From Panagrolaimus kolymaensis (lineage: Eukaryota; Nematoda; Chromadorea; Rhabditida; Panagrolaimidae), in the NCBI GenBank assembly GCA_028622995.1, contig JAJQJQ010000011.1:4960001-5024000 (forward strand): a stretch of 64,000 nt of DNA, written 5' to 3'. The translations under genes and the position numbers were made by a program. Below, one piece after another: positions 36,176-48,916 of the stretch; position 1 is the stretch's first letter; each line of letters begins with the position of its first letter. Under the pieces are notes generated by a model. It saw only the letters and a list, made by a program, of their open reading frames with translations. It was not told the origin of the DNA and searched no databases.

Positions 36176-38137
36176 ATTTAATTATTCTGTGATTTTTAAA
36201 GTTTAATTTAACCATTAATTTTAATTCTGAAAGTTTGGTTTTTAATAATAAAAAATTTTACAAAAAATCTTTAACAAAATACATAACTTGTTTGAAGAAG
36301 TAATTTATCTTTAAAGACCACTAATCTCGTCATTAATCTCACAAGGTCTAAAAAAAGGTTTATCATTTGATGGGTTTATGTATGTCTCTTGTTTTTATTT
36401 CTTATAAAAGATTCGAAACCAAATATCGCTTTTTCTTGTTATTGGATGGCAAAGATTGCTGTTTTTTTGGTGGCCATCTGGATTTCACGGGAATAAAAAA
36501 AAATATAAAAAGCAAAGATTTTTCCTAAATAATTAATAAATATTTTTGTCTTCAGCCTCATTGATTTCGTCTTAATTAACAAATTCTCAAAGTGTTTTTC
36601 TTGTTAAAGTTAAGAAACATTTCTTTTATTATTTAAATAATTAGTTCCTGTTTCTGTAACAAATAAAAACACTCCTTTTTTGACAATGAATTGTATTATT
36701 ATTCATCACGAGAAAACAAAAAAGGTCTAAAATGTTTTAACAAAAAAAAACTTGTTTCTTCCATTTTATTATTTTTTTAAATGTTATGCTACATCATCGT
36801 GTAACAATCAAAAAATTAAACTATGAGTTTTATTTTTTACAATATTTTATAAAAAACCGCAGTTGGATTAAACATTTTATTTAAACCCTTTATAACTCTC
36901 TTCAATAGAGTATTGCCTGCTTGCAGATTTTTAAAACTATTGTGATTTTGCAACAACAATTGTGTATGCTATTATAGTCATTGTCTGCTTTTTAGAGGCC
37001 GAATTCCGCGACCGATTGGTAGTGATAACCGATCCTCAAATAAAAGTGTTCTTTGCTCTTCGAAATCTCGTTCTCTCATTTGACTTTATCATTTTTAGGG
37101 ATTTGCTAATGATGAATCCTTCAATGGATAACGATCTCATCCTTTTTGTGTTCACCTAAAAACATCTCTCTTTTTTTCAATGAAAAAGTATTCCGAAAAT
37201 TATCATTAAAACCCACATTTATTATAAATTTATTTATATATGGGGACGCACGTGGAAGAGAGATAGAAAGGCGGTAATCAATAATCAATCATTGCTGCAT
37301 TTTTTTCCATTATGGAAATTTCCATTCATTAGAAAAGACTTTAAATTAAATAGTGATCTTTTTTGTTTGTGATTATTATCAATCAGTCCATTCTTTCATG
37401 TTGCCCCTCTCGTGTTTCCTCTTTCTCACTTCCAATGTCTATGAATTTTCTGCGAAAAAAAGTAAAGGAAAAAACGAGAGATGAAAAAGAAAGAAAAAGA
37501 GTTTTTTAAAAATTATTTTTTATTGTTTGCATTTCTTATCATCCACCGCCTTCTTCACCTATAACCTTTTTCTTTGGGGCGCTAAACACGTTTTTTGGAA
37601 TCTTTCTATGGCCCATGCAACAACATAGCTTCTTGGAGTCTATGCAACTCAGACTAACTTTTAAGATGACCAAAAATTAAATATGATTATTCAAACAATG
37701 TAACAACAAAAAAATTGCTGTCGTTTCAAAAAGTTATTAATGTTTTATGCAAAAAAAACTTTTTTTCGTTGAGCTTATTTAACACCAAAACGATGTGGTA
37801 TAATTATGAAGAAATCGAAGGGAAAATTTAGCATTTTAATATTTGTTTTAAACCATATTATTTATAGCGTCTATTTGATTTTGAAAAAAATGCTATTCTT
37901 TTAAATCATTTCAAATTTTGAACTTTTAGTCTTTCACCCATGCATGCGTATCGTCTGGTTTAAAAAAATGCAAATCCGACACATTAATTCTTTTGTGTTC
38001 TATGTTACATATTTGTTTTTACAAACTTTTTATTGTTTTTCATAAACATCAATAACAATGCTTTTATCAATACACTCGTGTTTATAAAAATTTCAAGTTT
38101 TTTTTGATTCCAATCAAATACCCTTTTTTACTTTCTA
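36176..38137. other. 2-kb intergenic region, no gene seen
   Basis: AT-rich spacer; the open frame at 36962-37159 is short and unsupported. The end nearest 38138 should contain the SLC36 promoter or outron. Confidence 0.5.
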
Positions 38138-38138
38138 G
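38129..38138 (+). promoter_or_regulatory. Splice-acceptor-like site upstream of the SLC36 gene
   Basis: TACTTTCTAG ends 18 nt before the ATG at 38157, with no coding exon upstream. Candidate spliced-leader site. Confidence 0.45.
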
Positions 38139-38156
38139 ATCTTTAAAAAATTAAAA

Positions 38157-39844
38157 ATGAATTCAAATGTTCCTAATCCTAAAGTGCTTCCAACAATATC
38201 AGAAGATGTGGAAAAAACATGGCGACCATCAGATGCTTCATTAGATTCCAATTCTCCTTCCTCATCTTCGACACCCTCTTCCAATACAGAAGGAGATGAC
38301 ATTTCATTGCCGCCGTTGATAAGGAAAAAAGGATTATCGTAAGCTTTCGACTCTAAGGGTTAATATTTATTTTGTAAAATTATAGTTATGTCATGACACT
38401 AATAAATTTTATCAAAGGCATGATTGGTCCAGGATGTCTTTCATTACCCGTTGCATTTAAACAAGCTGGACTTTGGACTGGTTTATCAATGGTATTTTTA
38501 TTTGGATTTTTAAATAATTATTGCATGCTTCAACTTGTTCATTGTTCACAATATCTTTCAAGAAAAAAAGGTGATGCGCATTTGGATTATGGAAACGTGG
38601 CTTATGAAGCATGTGAAAATAGTTTTAAATGGTTGAGACCACATAAAAATGTTATAAGGTAAAAACTTTAAATTTCTTTTAGATACTTTTAAAAATTAGT
38701 TTTTAGAATAATCGTAAATACCACAATCATTGCTTTGCAAGTTGGAATTTGTTCAGTATTTTATGTTTTTGTTGGAGTACATACTCAGGAATTAGTTGAA
38801 TATTATTTTTCTTTTAAAGCCACAACTACCATTTATTTTTTAATAGTTCTGATTCCAATGATTTTAATTAATTTTACTCGAACTTTGAAAGGTATCGCAA
38901 TTTTTAGTGCAATTGGAAATGTTTTGATGGTTATTTCTCTTGCTTTTATCTTTCAAGTAAGTTTGGAGCACTTTCATTGAAAAATATTTAATTTAAAGCA
39001 TTTTTAAATTTACGTTAATACAACTTTTTAGCATTTAATTCGATCCGATCATGTTCTCGGACAATTACCATGGATCACAGATTTTAATGGAATTTTAACC
39101 GCTGCGGGTTCAATTTTATATTCATTTGAAGGACAAGCAATGGTTTTGCCAATGGAAAATAAATTAAAACGCCCTGAAAATATGATTGGACCATTTGGTG
39201 TTCTTTCAAGTGGAATGAGTTTTGTTTCTATAGTTTATGCATCCTGTGGATTCTTTGGATATATTACTTATGGAAATAAAGTTGAAGGAAGCATCACCCT
39301 CAATTTACCCAATTCTGTGTAAGCTTGTTTTTGGATTTTCAAAAGCTTTCATTAAATGTAAAACTTCAGACAATTCAATATTGTTAAAATTTTCTTAACT
39401 TTGGTTGTATTTTTGGGTTTCGTGATTCAACAATATGTTATTGTGGAAATGACATGGCCATCTTTGAAGCAATCAATTTTAAACCAACATTTTCCAAAAT
39501 TCCCTAAACTTCCATTTGAACTTCTTTATCGCGCCGTTCTTGTTGCCGTGGCAATGACCATTGCGATTGCAATACCAAATCTTGAACAAATTATTCCATT
39601 GGTTGGTGTTACAGCTGGCATGATGTTAGCGTTTGTTTTTCCAGCTTTGGTAGATTCATTTACTTTTCTGCCCCCACTTCTTCGAAAACATGCTCGAGCT
39701 ACTCCTGAAAATAAAACTCGAACTAAATTTGCAATTTATTATCGAATTATTCAAAATTTTATTCTTGTTCTTATTGGCTGTTTCGGGTGCATTGCTGGAT
39801 TACAATCCAGTATTACAGAATTAATTCATTCAAATACACATTAA
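38157..39844 (+). CDS. SLC36-type (PAT) amino acid transporter
   Basis: Six exons (38157-38338, 38386-38658, 38707-38956, 39032-39318, 39370-39844) with consistent phases give 488 residues; five coding exons are seen in total. A Ser/Pro-rich cytosolic N terminus is followed by about eleven membrane helices. Motifs typical of the AAAP/SLC36 family are present: LINFIKGMIGPGCLSLPVAFKQAG in the first helix (quoted in part as GMIGPGCLSLP), HCSQYL, LDYGNVAYEA, YSFEGQAMVLPMENK, CGFFGYITYG and ITLNLP. Known: SLC36 proteins are proton-coupled transporters of small neutral amino acids on plasma and lysosomal membranes. Substrate and membrane location cannot be read here. The first exon encodes nearly all of the cytosolic tail. 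No irregularity was seen. Confidence 0.92.
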
Positions 39845-40370
39845 AATTAAGAATATTTTGTATAGAAAAGCTTTTATATCAAGAAAAAATCAAAATTCAT
39901 GTTGAAATTAGATTAAAGAAAAATTCGATTATGACGAAGAGTCCTGCCAGAAAACTTTTTCTTGACATATTTTTGTTATTAATGTATCAGTTTATTTTCG
40001 TATATACATATCATTAGGTTCAAATGCTTTTAATTTTTTAAGCTATTTTTTACGGGTATTATTTATTCGCCAAAGTTGTTACCAAAAATAATTCTTCATT
40101 TATTTTTCCGGTTTTACGGAAAGTTCATTTTTTATAAAAAAATAAAAATAAAAAGTTATGATGACTCAATTTGAACTTTTCTTCGAAGTTCGAACCAAGA
40201 CAAAACATCAAAGAAATCGATTATATATTTCCTTGGGACAACAAACAAGTTTGAGTTCTTTTTTTATATGTCTAAAATGCCTTGAGGGTAAAAAGTGAAA
40301 CATCAAAAAAAGGAAGGAAGAAAAAATGGAGGTTAACAAAAAGTGAAAACGTGAAATAAATAAATAACGT
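39845..40370. other. Spacer between SLC36 and the sulfatase, no gene seen
   Basis: 526 bp, AT-rich. A GTTCGAACC near 40187-40195 resembles a Pol III B box but has no A-box partner. Confidence 0.5.
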
Positions 40371-42336
40371 ATGAACCTTTTTCGAAGACCAATAAGGCCA
40401 GATATCATGTTGATAATGAAATTGAACTTTTGGTGTTTCTTCATTTATTTGAGTTTTGTTGAAGCAGCGAAAAAAGTTAAAAAACGACCAAATATAATAT
40501 TTGTTTTAGCGGATGATTTGGGTTACGCTGATTTGGATTGGAAGGATAAACAGTAAGTTTGGATTTTAAAAAGATTTAATGATTTTAATTTTAGTTTATT
40601 TACTCCAAATTTGCGTAAATATGCATTTTCTAAAAATACTGCATATCTTACAAATTCTTATGTGACTCCGTTATGCACTTCGACGAGGTCATCCCTCATG
40701 ACGGGATTGTATCCATTTAAAACGGGAACTCAACATGGAGTTTTTCTTCCCATGGAACGATCAGCCGTTCCTGTAGAATATCCATTTCTTCCACAAAATC
40801 TAAAAAGGCTTGGATATAAAAATTATTTAATTGGTAAATGGCATCTTGGTTATTGTAAAAAAGAGTACCTCCCAACGATGAGAGGTTTTGATTATTTTTA
40901 TGGTTATTATAATGCTCAAGAAGGATATTTTAATCACAGCTCAGGTTTGTTTTAATGCATTTTAGAAATGTAAAAAAAAAAATTGCAGCATTTTTTGATA
41001 AAAATATAAATTCCCTAGTTTCGGGCCTTGATTTATTTACGGAAGTTGATGGTATTTCTGTACCAGATCGAAGCAAAAATGGAATCTACGCTACGGTAAG
41101 CGGAGTTTAAAAAAATGTATTCAGTTTAAAAATACCATTTTAAACAAAAATATGATAAAAGCATGTTTTATTTTTTTGTTGTAAAATACTTTTTCTGTTT
41201 AAAAAAAGAAGCAATAACTAAAGCAATAACTACTTCGTTAATTAAAAAATTCTCTTTGAAATTTATCACGTTTCAGCATTTATATACGAACGAAGCAATA
41301 AGACAGTTGCAAAAACATGACCGAAAGAAGCCATTTTTTATGTTTTTTAGTCATCAATCTGTTCATGCTCCATTGCAAGTCCCATCACAATATAAAATTT
41401 TTTGCAATCCTCTCATGATGACAAAATGGAGACAAATTTATTGCGGTATCACTTTTTTATTTTTACTTCCAAAGCTTGCACAAATAAGCATTATAGTTGA
41501 TTCTAGTTTGATCAAACGCCTAAGGCAAAATTCATTGCGTTCATTTTTGAAAAAGCTTTTTATTTTGCAGGAATGCTTGCAGCCATGGATGAATCATTTG
41601 GATTTTTAATGCGATATTTAAAAAATAGTGGCTTATATGAAAATACCATAGTAATTTTTAGCAGCGATGTAAGTTTTAGAATTTAACAATCATCGACAAA
41701 ATATTGATTTTAGAATGGCGGAGATCCTAAAGCTGGGGCATCAAATAAACCATTGAAAGGTCAAAAGTCAACTATTTGGGAAGGTGGAACAAAAACAACT
41801 ACTTTTGTTCATGCACCAAAATGGATTAAAAGTTTTGGTTTGCGACAGGAGTAAGCTTGGGACTTTTATGCTGCTTTTTTGTGAAATTAAATCTCAACAA
41901 TTTTAGATTGTTTCATGTCGTTGATTGGCATGCCACCATCCTCGGTATGGCTGGCCTTTCCATCGATTCATACAATGATGGAATAAATCAATGGAGTCTA
42001 ATCTCCACTGGTATTCCAGCCAACCAACAACGTTCTAAATTTGTATATAATCTTGATCCTCCACTTTATGCCATTCGACACAATGATTACAAACTTGTTT
42101 TTGAATCAAGCAATCCATATTTGCTTGGATATGGAAGAGTTAAGCTTTATCAAATTTCAAACGATCCATATGAATACAAAAATATTGCTCGAAGGCATCC
42201 AAAACTTGTGAAAGAATTGTTAAACAAAATATTTGAATATCAAAAACTCGTACGAACTCCAGTTCGAACGGTTATTGATGAAGCTGGAAATCCCAGAAAG
42301 TTTAAAGGTGTTTATGCAACGGGTTGGTGTCAATGA
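40371..42336 (+). CDS. Arylsulfatase B-like sulfatase with an altered active-site motif
   Basis: Seven exons (40371-40552, 40595-40944, 40989-41095, 41277-41445, 41571-41668, 41714-41850, 41907-42336) join to 490 residues from 40371. Internal ATGs at 40407 or 40416 give a more compact signal peptide ([17 protein letters not shown]) and may be the true start. Sulfatase motifs seen: [17 protein letters not shown] (metal-binding Asp pair), [18 protein letters not shown]-type, [22 protein letters not shown] and [11 protein letters not shown]. The formylglycine motif, CxPSR in active enzymes, reads C88-T-S-T-R92, so the conserved Pro and Ser are replaced while Cys and Arg remain. Known: the Cys is oxidised to formylglycine by SUMF1, which reads this motif. 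Inferred: lysosomal or secreted sulfatase of doubtful activity. Confidence 0.9.
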
Positions 42337-42699
42337 TGAAGGGTATATTATGTTTATTAAGTATCACAAAAAATAATAATTTTAAACATTCCGAAGATCT
42401 GAGCAAAATGATAACGAATCAAAAATAAATAAAGAAAAAGTAAATGTGTGTGTAAAAAACAAAAGACTTTGGTAGGCGAGATATTATTATATGTAAATGA
42501 TTATTCAAAATTGAAGCTTATTTTTGATAACATAAACTTATGGATTTCAGAAAATAGTGACAGATTAAAAGTTTGACTGGTAATTGAAAAACAAAAATCT
42601 TTAAAGGATACAAAAATCAAGGCCTTTCATTTTGAGACTCAGTGTCAAAAAATGATTTATTTTTGCTTTTCTGAAAGCTACTTTAAGAAATTACAAAAA
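42337..42699. other. Spacer between convergent genes, no gene seen
   Basis: 363 bp between the stops of the sulfatase (+) and the prominin-like gene (-). Several AATAAA-like motifs near 42426-42432 may serve as polyadenylation signals. Confidence 0.5.
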
Positions 42700-44025
42700 T
42701 TAATATTTAGGAATAAAAACAGGTTCAACTTGTAATGGCTTAATTTTTTTGCTATCTGGTATGGTGCTGTATGTTTCATGTTGGGACCAATAATATTTGG
42801 TATCCAATTTCAAGAAATATTTGGATAACATTAAAAGGATGATCACTAAAGGAATGGAAATAAGGGCAGACATGAAAGCTCCAGCCCAAAGTCTTTCAAT
42901 GGGATTAATAAAAGCATGACATGTTTCATCATTGAGTTCCATTCTTTCCACAAGTAAATCATTTAAAAATGGTACCAAATTATTGCTATCAAATGAATTG
43001 AAATGCATATTAATATAATCTTCCATATTTTGATTTTGTGTAAGAGTTTGAATTAAAGGGCAAATCATTTCATGAATGTGAGTGTAAACGAGAAAAACAC
43101 CAGTAATGATAAAAACAATTGGTGAAGCACAAAATAATCCAACGGAAGAATGAATAACCCACTGACCGCTATAATGACTAAGGGTGGAACGATTTGTGGA
43201 ATCAGAAGAACCCAATAAATATGGATAACTTCCAAGTGCGATGAGAATCCCAGTAAAGAAAGTGGCGATGGAATAAAAAGATGCGAGAAGCCAAAGAATG
43301 GTTGCATGCCATGAATGAGTTGAATCATATTCAAGTGGTTTAAATTCATAACCAAGTTCTCGAACATCTTTAAAACGTAAAAGTTGAAGAGTTTCATTAA
43401 GTTCAAGAGGTTCAGGGGCGGTTTCATCGATGAGGACAGAATCAAGGTTAATCACAACATGGCGATCGGTTTCACTTCCCTGAAAATTAAAGCTTTGAAA
43501 CAGCCAAATGCTGGAACTTAAAACATACATTGAAGTAATGATTAATTTCAGGTCGTTCATTTTCAAAATCAAATCTTGAATTTAATGTACTCGCAGCATA
43601 AACCATAGATAAACTCGAAATTCCCATAAAAATCCATAAGCTCAAAAACGTTAATAACAAAATAATAAAACATTTAATGCTGGTTGGATAATTCTGAAAT
43701 TCACCAAAATTATCAAAATTGTCAAGCACATTCACGAGCAACTTACATGACTAACTTGATATCGTTTAACACCGCATGCACCAAAAACAAATCTAGCAAT
43801 GCAAAAAACTCCCAATGCTGCAGTGGATGCAAGAACAATAAATGCAAAAAGTAAACAAGCGCAAAGTAAAGTAGGTTGAGAAGCAAGATATTCTTTAACG
43901 AGATCCCAACTTAGCAATGAATTATTTTCATGATATAAATTTGCAAAAAGTTGTAAATCATCGACTCTTTCAAAGCCAATTATTGAATTGAGAACAAACG
44001 AAGAGAATGATGACAGTATGTTCAT
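42700..44025 (-). CDS. Miniature prominin-family pentaspan membrane protein
   Basis: Three exons (43747-44025, 43529-43693, 42700-43479 in transcription order) give 407 residues in one frame. Five membrane helices are visible: TLLCACLLFAFIVLASTAAL, IKCFIILLLTFLSLWIFMG, ILWLLASFYSIATFFTGILI, VGLFCASPIVFIITGVFLVY and AGAFMSALISIPLVIILLML. The order, the segment HEMICPLIQTLTQ after helix 4 and FINPIERLWAG before helix 5, followed by LSKYFLKLD, correspond to prominin (CD133). Known: prominins are cholesterol-binding pentaspan proteins of membrane protrusions, normally around 800 residues or more with two extracellular loops of over 200 residues. Here the loops are about 80 residues each. Tweety, also five-helix and of this length, was considered but fits the motifs less well. 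Confidence 0.68.
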
Positions 44026-45900
44026 TTTCTAAAAAGGCGCGAGGCTAGTTATAAAGAAATTATCAACAGTAAAATTAAATGTAACGAAAAATTTGTACAA
44101 CGATAGTTAAATTCTTGGATCGAATGAATATATGAATGTATATAAAAATGAAAGTTAAAAAAATCGCGGTTTGTAACAAATGTCAAAAAAACCATAACTT
44201 TTACCGAAAAAATAAAAAAGAAAAATAGTAAAGTCAAATACAAAAACTCCGTTTTTTTCGTCGAAACAAAAGACCCTTCAGATATAATAATTGCCACCTA
44301 TGAAACGTATGCAAAAATTATTGAAGAAGAAAGAAGGTAGATAGAAAAGAAAGATATCTCTTTCTTACAAGTTAGTCGCTATTCAGGCAGTCAGTTGCGC
44401 ACAATCACTCAAAATAATTTTTTGGGGAATATTTTTTTTCTCTCAATGTCACATGCCAAAAACAAAAATAAAATAAAAAGAAAAATGAATATACCCGAAG
44501 AAAATAAAATGGGTAATTGGAACATACACCTTCGCCTATGTCTTATTTTTTACGGGCCGGATAAAGAAAAATAGTGTCTTCATTTGAACAACCTTTGATT
44601 ATTTTTTTCCTTCTCCCAAAAATAAAAATTTCTTCTAAAACATCACCGCCGACGACGACGGCTGACTTGACTTTAGGTTGTGGCCTTCAAAAAAAAGTTA
44701 TCCCCATTTACAGAAACAAAAATGCAAGAAGGATAAATAATGAAAGAAGGCGGTCATTTAAAAGAAATTTCAATCATCAAAAACAATAAATAAAAATGAT
44801 TGAAAAAAATTTCGTAATTATTTTTGTATGAAAAAAGTGCAAATTCTTCGAAGTTCGAACTGTGTATGTATGTCTTCTCCAAGTCAAGACTGAAACGGCG
44901 AAGAAGATGACTGACGATAGTAATAATAATGATGGTGTTGATGAGGGATATCTTTTGAGAGAGAAGAAGAAACGTCAAAAAAGGGATTGGATCAAAAATT
45001 GAATGAATGTGAATGATTAATTCATCATTTTTTGGTCATCGAAGGAAGAGATGAAATGGTTGAATGGTCAAAAAGGTGATGGTTGCATCACCATAAAAAA
45101 TTTAATCCTAAATCGTAAATAATAAGAAATAACATGAGTAACATGGTTTCCGGAAAAGAGATGTCATCAAAAAGTAAAGAAATGGTAACAAACAAATATA
45201 AAGAAAAAGAAATAAATTATTTTAGCTGGCTAAGGTAATAGACAAGTAAAAAACACTACTCTTAGCTTTTTCGATTCATCTGAAATCTTTGATTCTTAAA
45301 AAAAACGCTGCTCTAGAATGTGTTCAAATTTTAAAATGTTAATCATTTTATCATTGTCAAAGACGATCATTCTCAAAGAAGTTTAAATCAACCATAAACA
45401 TCTGCTTTCAAATCAAAACCTTTTTCCTCGACTTCCTATCTCCTGGATCCGTTTGATGTTGCTAAAAGCAGCAATAATAATTTATTATATATTCAGCAAA
45501 ACAAAAAGAAGCAGAGCGCTTCCGATCTCCAATCGACCTGATTCTTTTATGCACTTTGTGTCAATCGTCAAATATTTCTTCTTCTTTTTTTTGCCGTCAA
45601 AGAAAGGGACTAAAAATATTTATGTTGTAAAGTCAGTCAGTCGACACAGCCACCGTTTTGCCGCCACTTTCTTCTTTCTTGACCACCGCCAATAACTTTT
45701 TTTTATTCTGTAATTTTTTTAAAACCGCAATTTTCGAGGTCGTTCTTTATGTGGAGAGAAAAATGAGTTAAGTAGGTTTCAAATTAGGCACTTTTATGAA
45801 TGCTTTTTTTAAATGAAAATAAGAAAAAAAGATTGTGACACGCTTTTCTAATTTTTTTTTCTTGAAAGTAATAAAAACGAATCATAAAAACAAAAAAAAT
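44026..45900. other. 1.9-kb intergenic region, no gene seen
   Basis: Spacer between two minus-strand genes. It should contain the prominin promoter and the TMEM129 3' UTR. It has a short GAC repeat near 44650 and no supported open frame. Confidence 0.5.
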
Positions 45901-47409
45901 CTATGTCGTCGCGGTCGTTGAGTTATTGGATTCGGATGACGCTGATGGAACAGATGAAGAAAGAAGGCAAACATCAAGAACGCAAAATAGTGCGCGACAT
46001 GTTGGGCATTCAGCTTTCCCAGATAACCATTCTTCTGGGCGAGTTTCATCTTGTTTGGATGCAAATATTCGAGCGATACAAGTAGTACACCTATAAAATA
46101 AAGCTTATTTGAGAATTTAAGAAAAGTAAAAGGAGGTCAAGGAATTGATAAATAAGCTTAAAATTAGATAAAATGAAATCGAGAATGTTTTCTAACCCCT
46201 TTCATTACTTTTGATATTTCGAAATACGGCAACTCTCAGTTTCCTTACCACATTGGTTTGCATTGACATTGCCTACATTGAACTTGACCATCAGAGTCCA
46301 TACAAGTTTTATCTAATTTTACATTTGCTTGGATAATTTGACATCCCATACATGGCTCTAATTCATATTTAAAATCATAATCATACAAAGGATTTTCATT
46401 GATATGATTCATAAATACTTTAACAAATCGTTCATGAAGTGAAGATTTAAATTTAATATCTGCAACTATTTCAACATTAGCGCCTAGTTTATCTCGAAGT
46501 TCTTCAAACATTTCGCGAGAGTATACTCTATAAAAATGGTTAATTAATATATTAATTTTGGTGTATTCTATTTTACCTTATAACGACTGGCTTTGTTTTA
46601 TTGGTAACAGAGTGAGCTACGACATCAATAATTTGCTTTCCACTATTTTCTTGAAATAAAAATGAATGATCCAAAGTTCGAGTGAGTTTAAAATTAGCAT
46701 CGGTAATTTTTAAAACCACTACATTATGCATTGAAACTTTGATTATCCAAGATGAAGTAATGATTAGTTTTGAGTAACCTAGAATTCAATTATTTGATGA
46801 AAAAATTAAATAAAAATAGAGTGATTACCAACATATTCAACTTTAAAGTTTGAAAAATCTCTAACTTCATCATTAATTTGACGAACAATATCATTAACAT
46901 TTCCATATTTGCCAAGATTCTTAATCAAGGAATGATGAGCAAAATTTGATCTTGAAATTTGAAAGATATATCCAGAAACAACTGAAAGGAGGTCGTTAGG
47001 AAACAGTCGAGGAATAAAACAAAGCTCACTTAAAAGAACAGTGGTTGAAAATTTAAACAATAATTGAACTAATTCAAAGGTGCCTGTTGAAATAAATTCT
47101 TCGTAAAAATAAAAATACATAACAAATGTAAATACTGGAAAGAGGTGAATAAATGATTAGAAATTTTAAAACTTTTGTTATAAACTAACTCATTGGTAAT
47201 AAAGCATGAATAAACAGCGTCAAACATGTTCTTCTAAGATGATGTTGAATAAAATCAAATCGTTCATCTTTGACAAAGAAATGAAAGATTACAGGGATGA
47301 CAAAGCCAGCTTGTCGAGCTTCTTGTGGAGGATATATTACAACAATTGAAAGCAAAAAGAATATACAAAATGAAAGAAATATATCTGTGGCCTGAAGACC
47401 CAATTCCAT
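45901..47409 (-). CDS. TMEM129: TMEM129-like ER-membrane E3 ubiquitin ligase
   Basis: Five exons (47190-47409, 46829-47134, 46577-46778, 46249-46527, 45901-46090 in transcription order) total 1197 nt and encode 398 residues (human about 362). The N-terminal half is hydrophobic with several membrane segments. The C terminus carries the atypical all-cysteine RING of TMEM129: CMGCQIIQANVKL, CRQCQCKPMWCTTC, then FASKQDETRPEEWLSG and CPTCRALFCVLDVC. The last exon is read only in the frame set by the spliced Trp codon (TG|G), which hides it from simple open-frame scanning. Known: TMEM129 joins Derlin-1 and UBE2J2 in ER-associated degradation and is the ligase that US11 of cytomegalovirus recruits against MHC class I. 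A Ser/Thr-rich tail after the RING is extra. All RING cysteines are kept. Confidence 0.92.
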
Positions 47410-47670
47410 TTTATAATAACTTTTAATTCATCAAATGAATGATTATGAACAAAATGATTTAATTTGAAAAAACTAAGGATAAGAAGACGTGGCGTTCGAA
47501 TAAAAGAAAAACAGGCTTTAAAGAATGTTTATAGAAATGTCTTTCTTTATATTTAATTGGCACAATTTGGCATCTTTAAACATATTGCCAGATTTAATAT
47601 TGTTAAAAATTTACGTAATGTAAAAGGTACAGTAATAAATTAATTTATTTTAAATCAAACATTTATTTTT

Positions 47671-48916
47671 TTAATTAATGGCATATGTTCTACACCTTTT
47701 TATCTTTAAATAAATAATTAAAAAAGCGGAGATAGCTATAATAAAAAGCCAACCAATAAATAATAATAAAGCTTCAAATGGAAAACAAATTTCAGGATTT
47801 TTTATTTGTTTTTGAGGTTTTGGAAGATTTATGGAATCATTACTAAAATTTTCTATAGCTTGAAGTCGGCTTGAAACATCAATAACTTCCATAACTTCAA
47901 AATCCAAAGTTTTACGTGGGACTCGAACATTGAGTTGTCCACCAACGAGGATGGAAGGTTGTTGAGGTATGGCACCGGGAAAAGAAGTGCAATCAGAACG
48001 AGGACACATGGAATTGTGAGGTTTATTAGTAATACTGATTTGACATTGAAAGAATAAAGTATCGCGATCAGCGTATTTATAAACATGGGTAGTTTGTCCA
48101 GCTGCAAGATCGGTATCATAATCGAGGTTTGTGAGAAGTAAAGGATCTAAAGCGCAACCACGATTATCGAGGATGTCAATAAATTCTCGAAGGCCACTAT
48201 CAACAACGCATGAATGAACAATCATGCAAAAAGAATCTGTTGTTACGGCTTCGCAAGTCCATTTATGATATATTTCTTGGCCCACCGTTGCATAAGCAAT
48301 TGGAGAACCATGAGGGCCACCATCAAGAAGCTAAAAGCTCATTATTATTATAATTTAAGATTTTTAAATAAAATCCTTGTTTTCTCATTCTCTATAGGAA
48401 AGTTGGTTCACAGACTTCAATTAAATCAAAATCACAAACCTCATAACGACAAATAGGCATGGGCATTCTTTCAATCCTCGCTGGAAGATTATGAACTCCA
48501 AGATTCATTTTAACTTTTTGTTCGGATGCAAAATACAGACATTTCACTCGGTATGCTCGATCCACATTTGTGATAAATAATGGATGAAATGATACGACAA
48601 TGGTGGTTGTAACAAAAACACCTTTAGGATTTGCCGATCTTTCACGATCAATTCGACATGGAGAATCAAAAGGCACTTCAATTCCAGTTTCTCTGAATTT
48701 TCCCAATCCATTAATAAAACAACCATCAGTTTTAGCAAAACCTTTAACAAATAAACGTCCTTCAAATTGTTTTTGAGTTTTAAGCCTAAATCTTAAAGCA
48801 TTTGAAGTGCATTCAATTATGGGAATATCCACAATTCCATTATCCACAAAAGTGCTATAGCAATATGGTGGAACTATTCCATAAAATAATAATAAAAATA
48901 AAATAATTTTAAACAT
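47671..48916 (-). CDS. Cuticlin-like ZP-domain protein
   Basis: Two exons (48440-48916, 47671-48330) give 378 residues. Seen: a signal peptide (MFKIILFLLLFYGIVPPYC), a ZP domain beginning GIVDIPIIECTSNAL with KGFAKTDGCFINGLG, the nematode cuticlin junction CRYELLDGGPHGSPI formed across the intron, CxxC pairs typical of ZP-C, a furin-type site RVPRK near residue 300, a transmembrane helix (ALLLFIGWLFIIAISAFLII) and a short basic tail. Known: cuticlins are made by epidermis, cleaved at the furin site and polymerised into the insoluble layer and alae of the cuticle. It lies 261 bp upstream of TMEM129 on the same strand, close enough for an operon, but no clear acceptor precedes the TMEM129 ATG. 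Confidence 0.93.

Noticed and set aside
40186..40196. B-box-like GTTCGAACC as part of a minus-strand tRNA
   Set aside because: No A box or cloverleaf stems at the required spacing.
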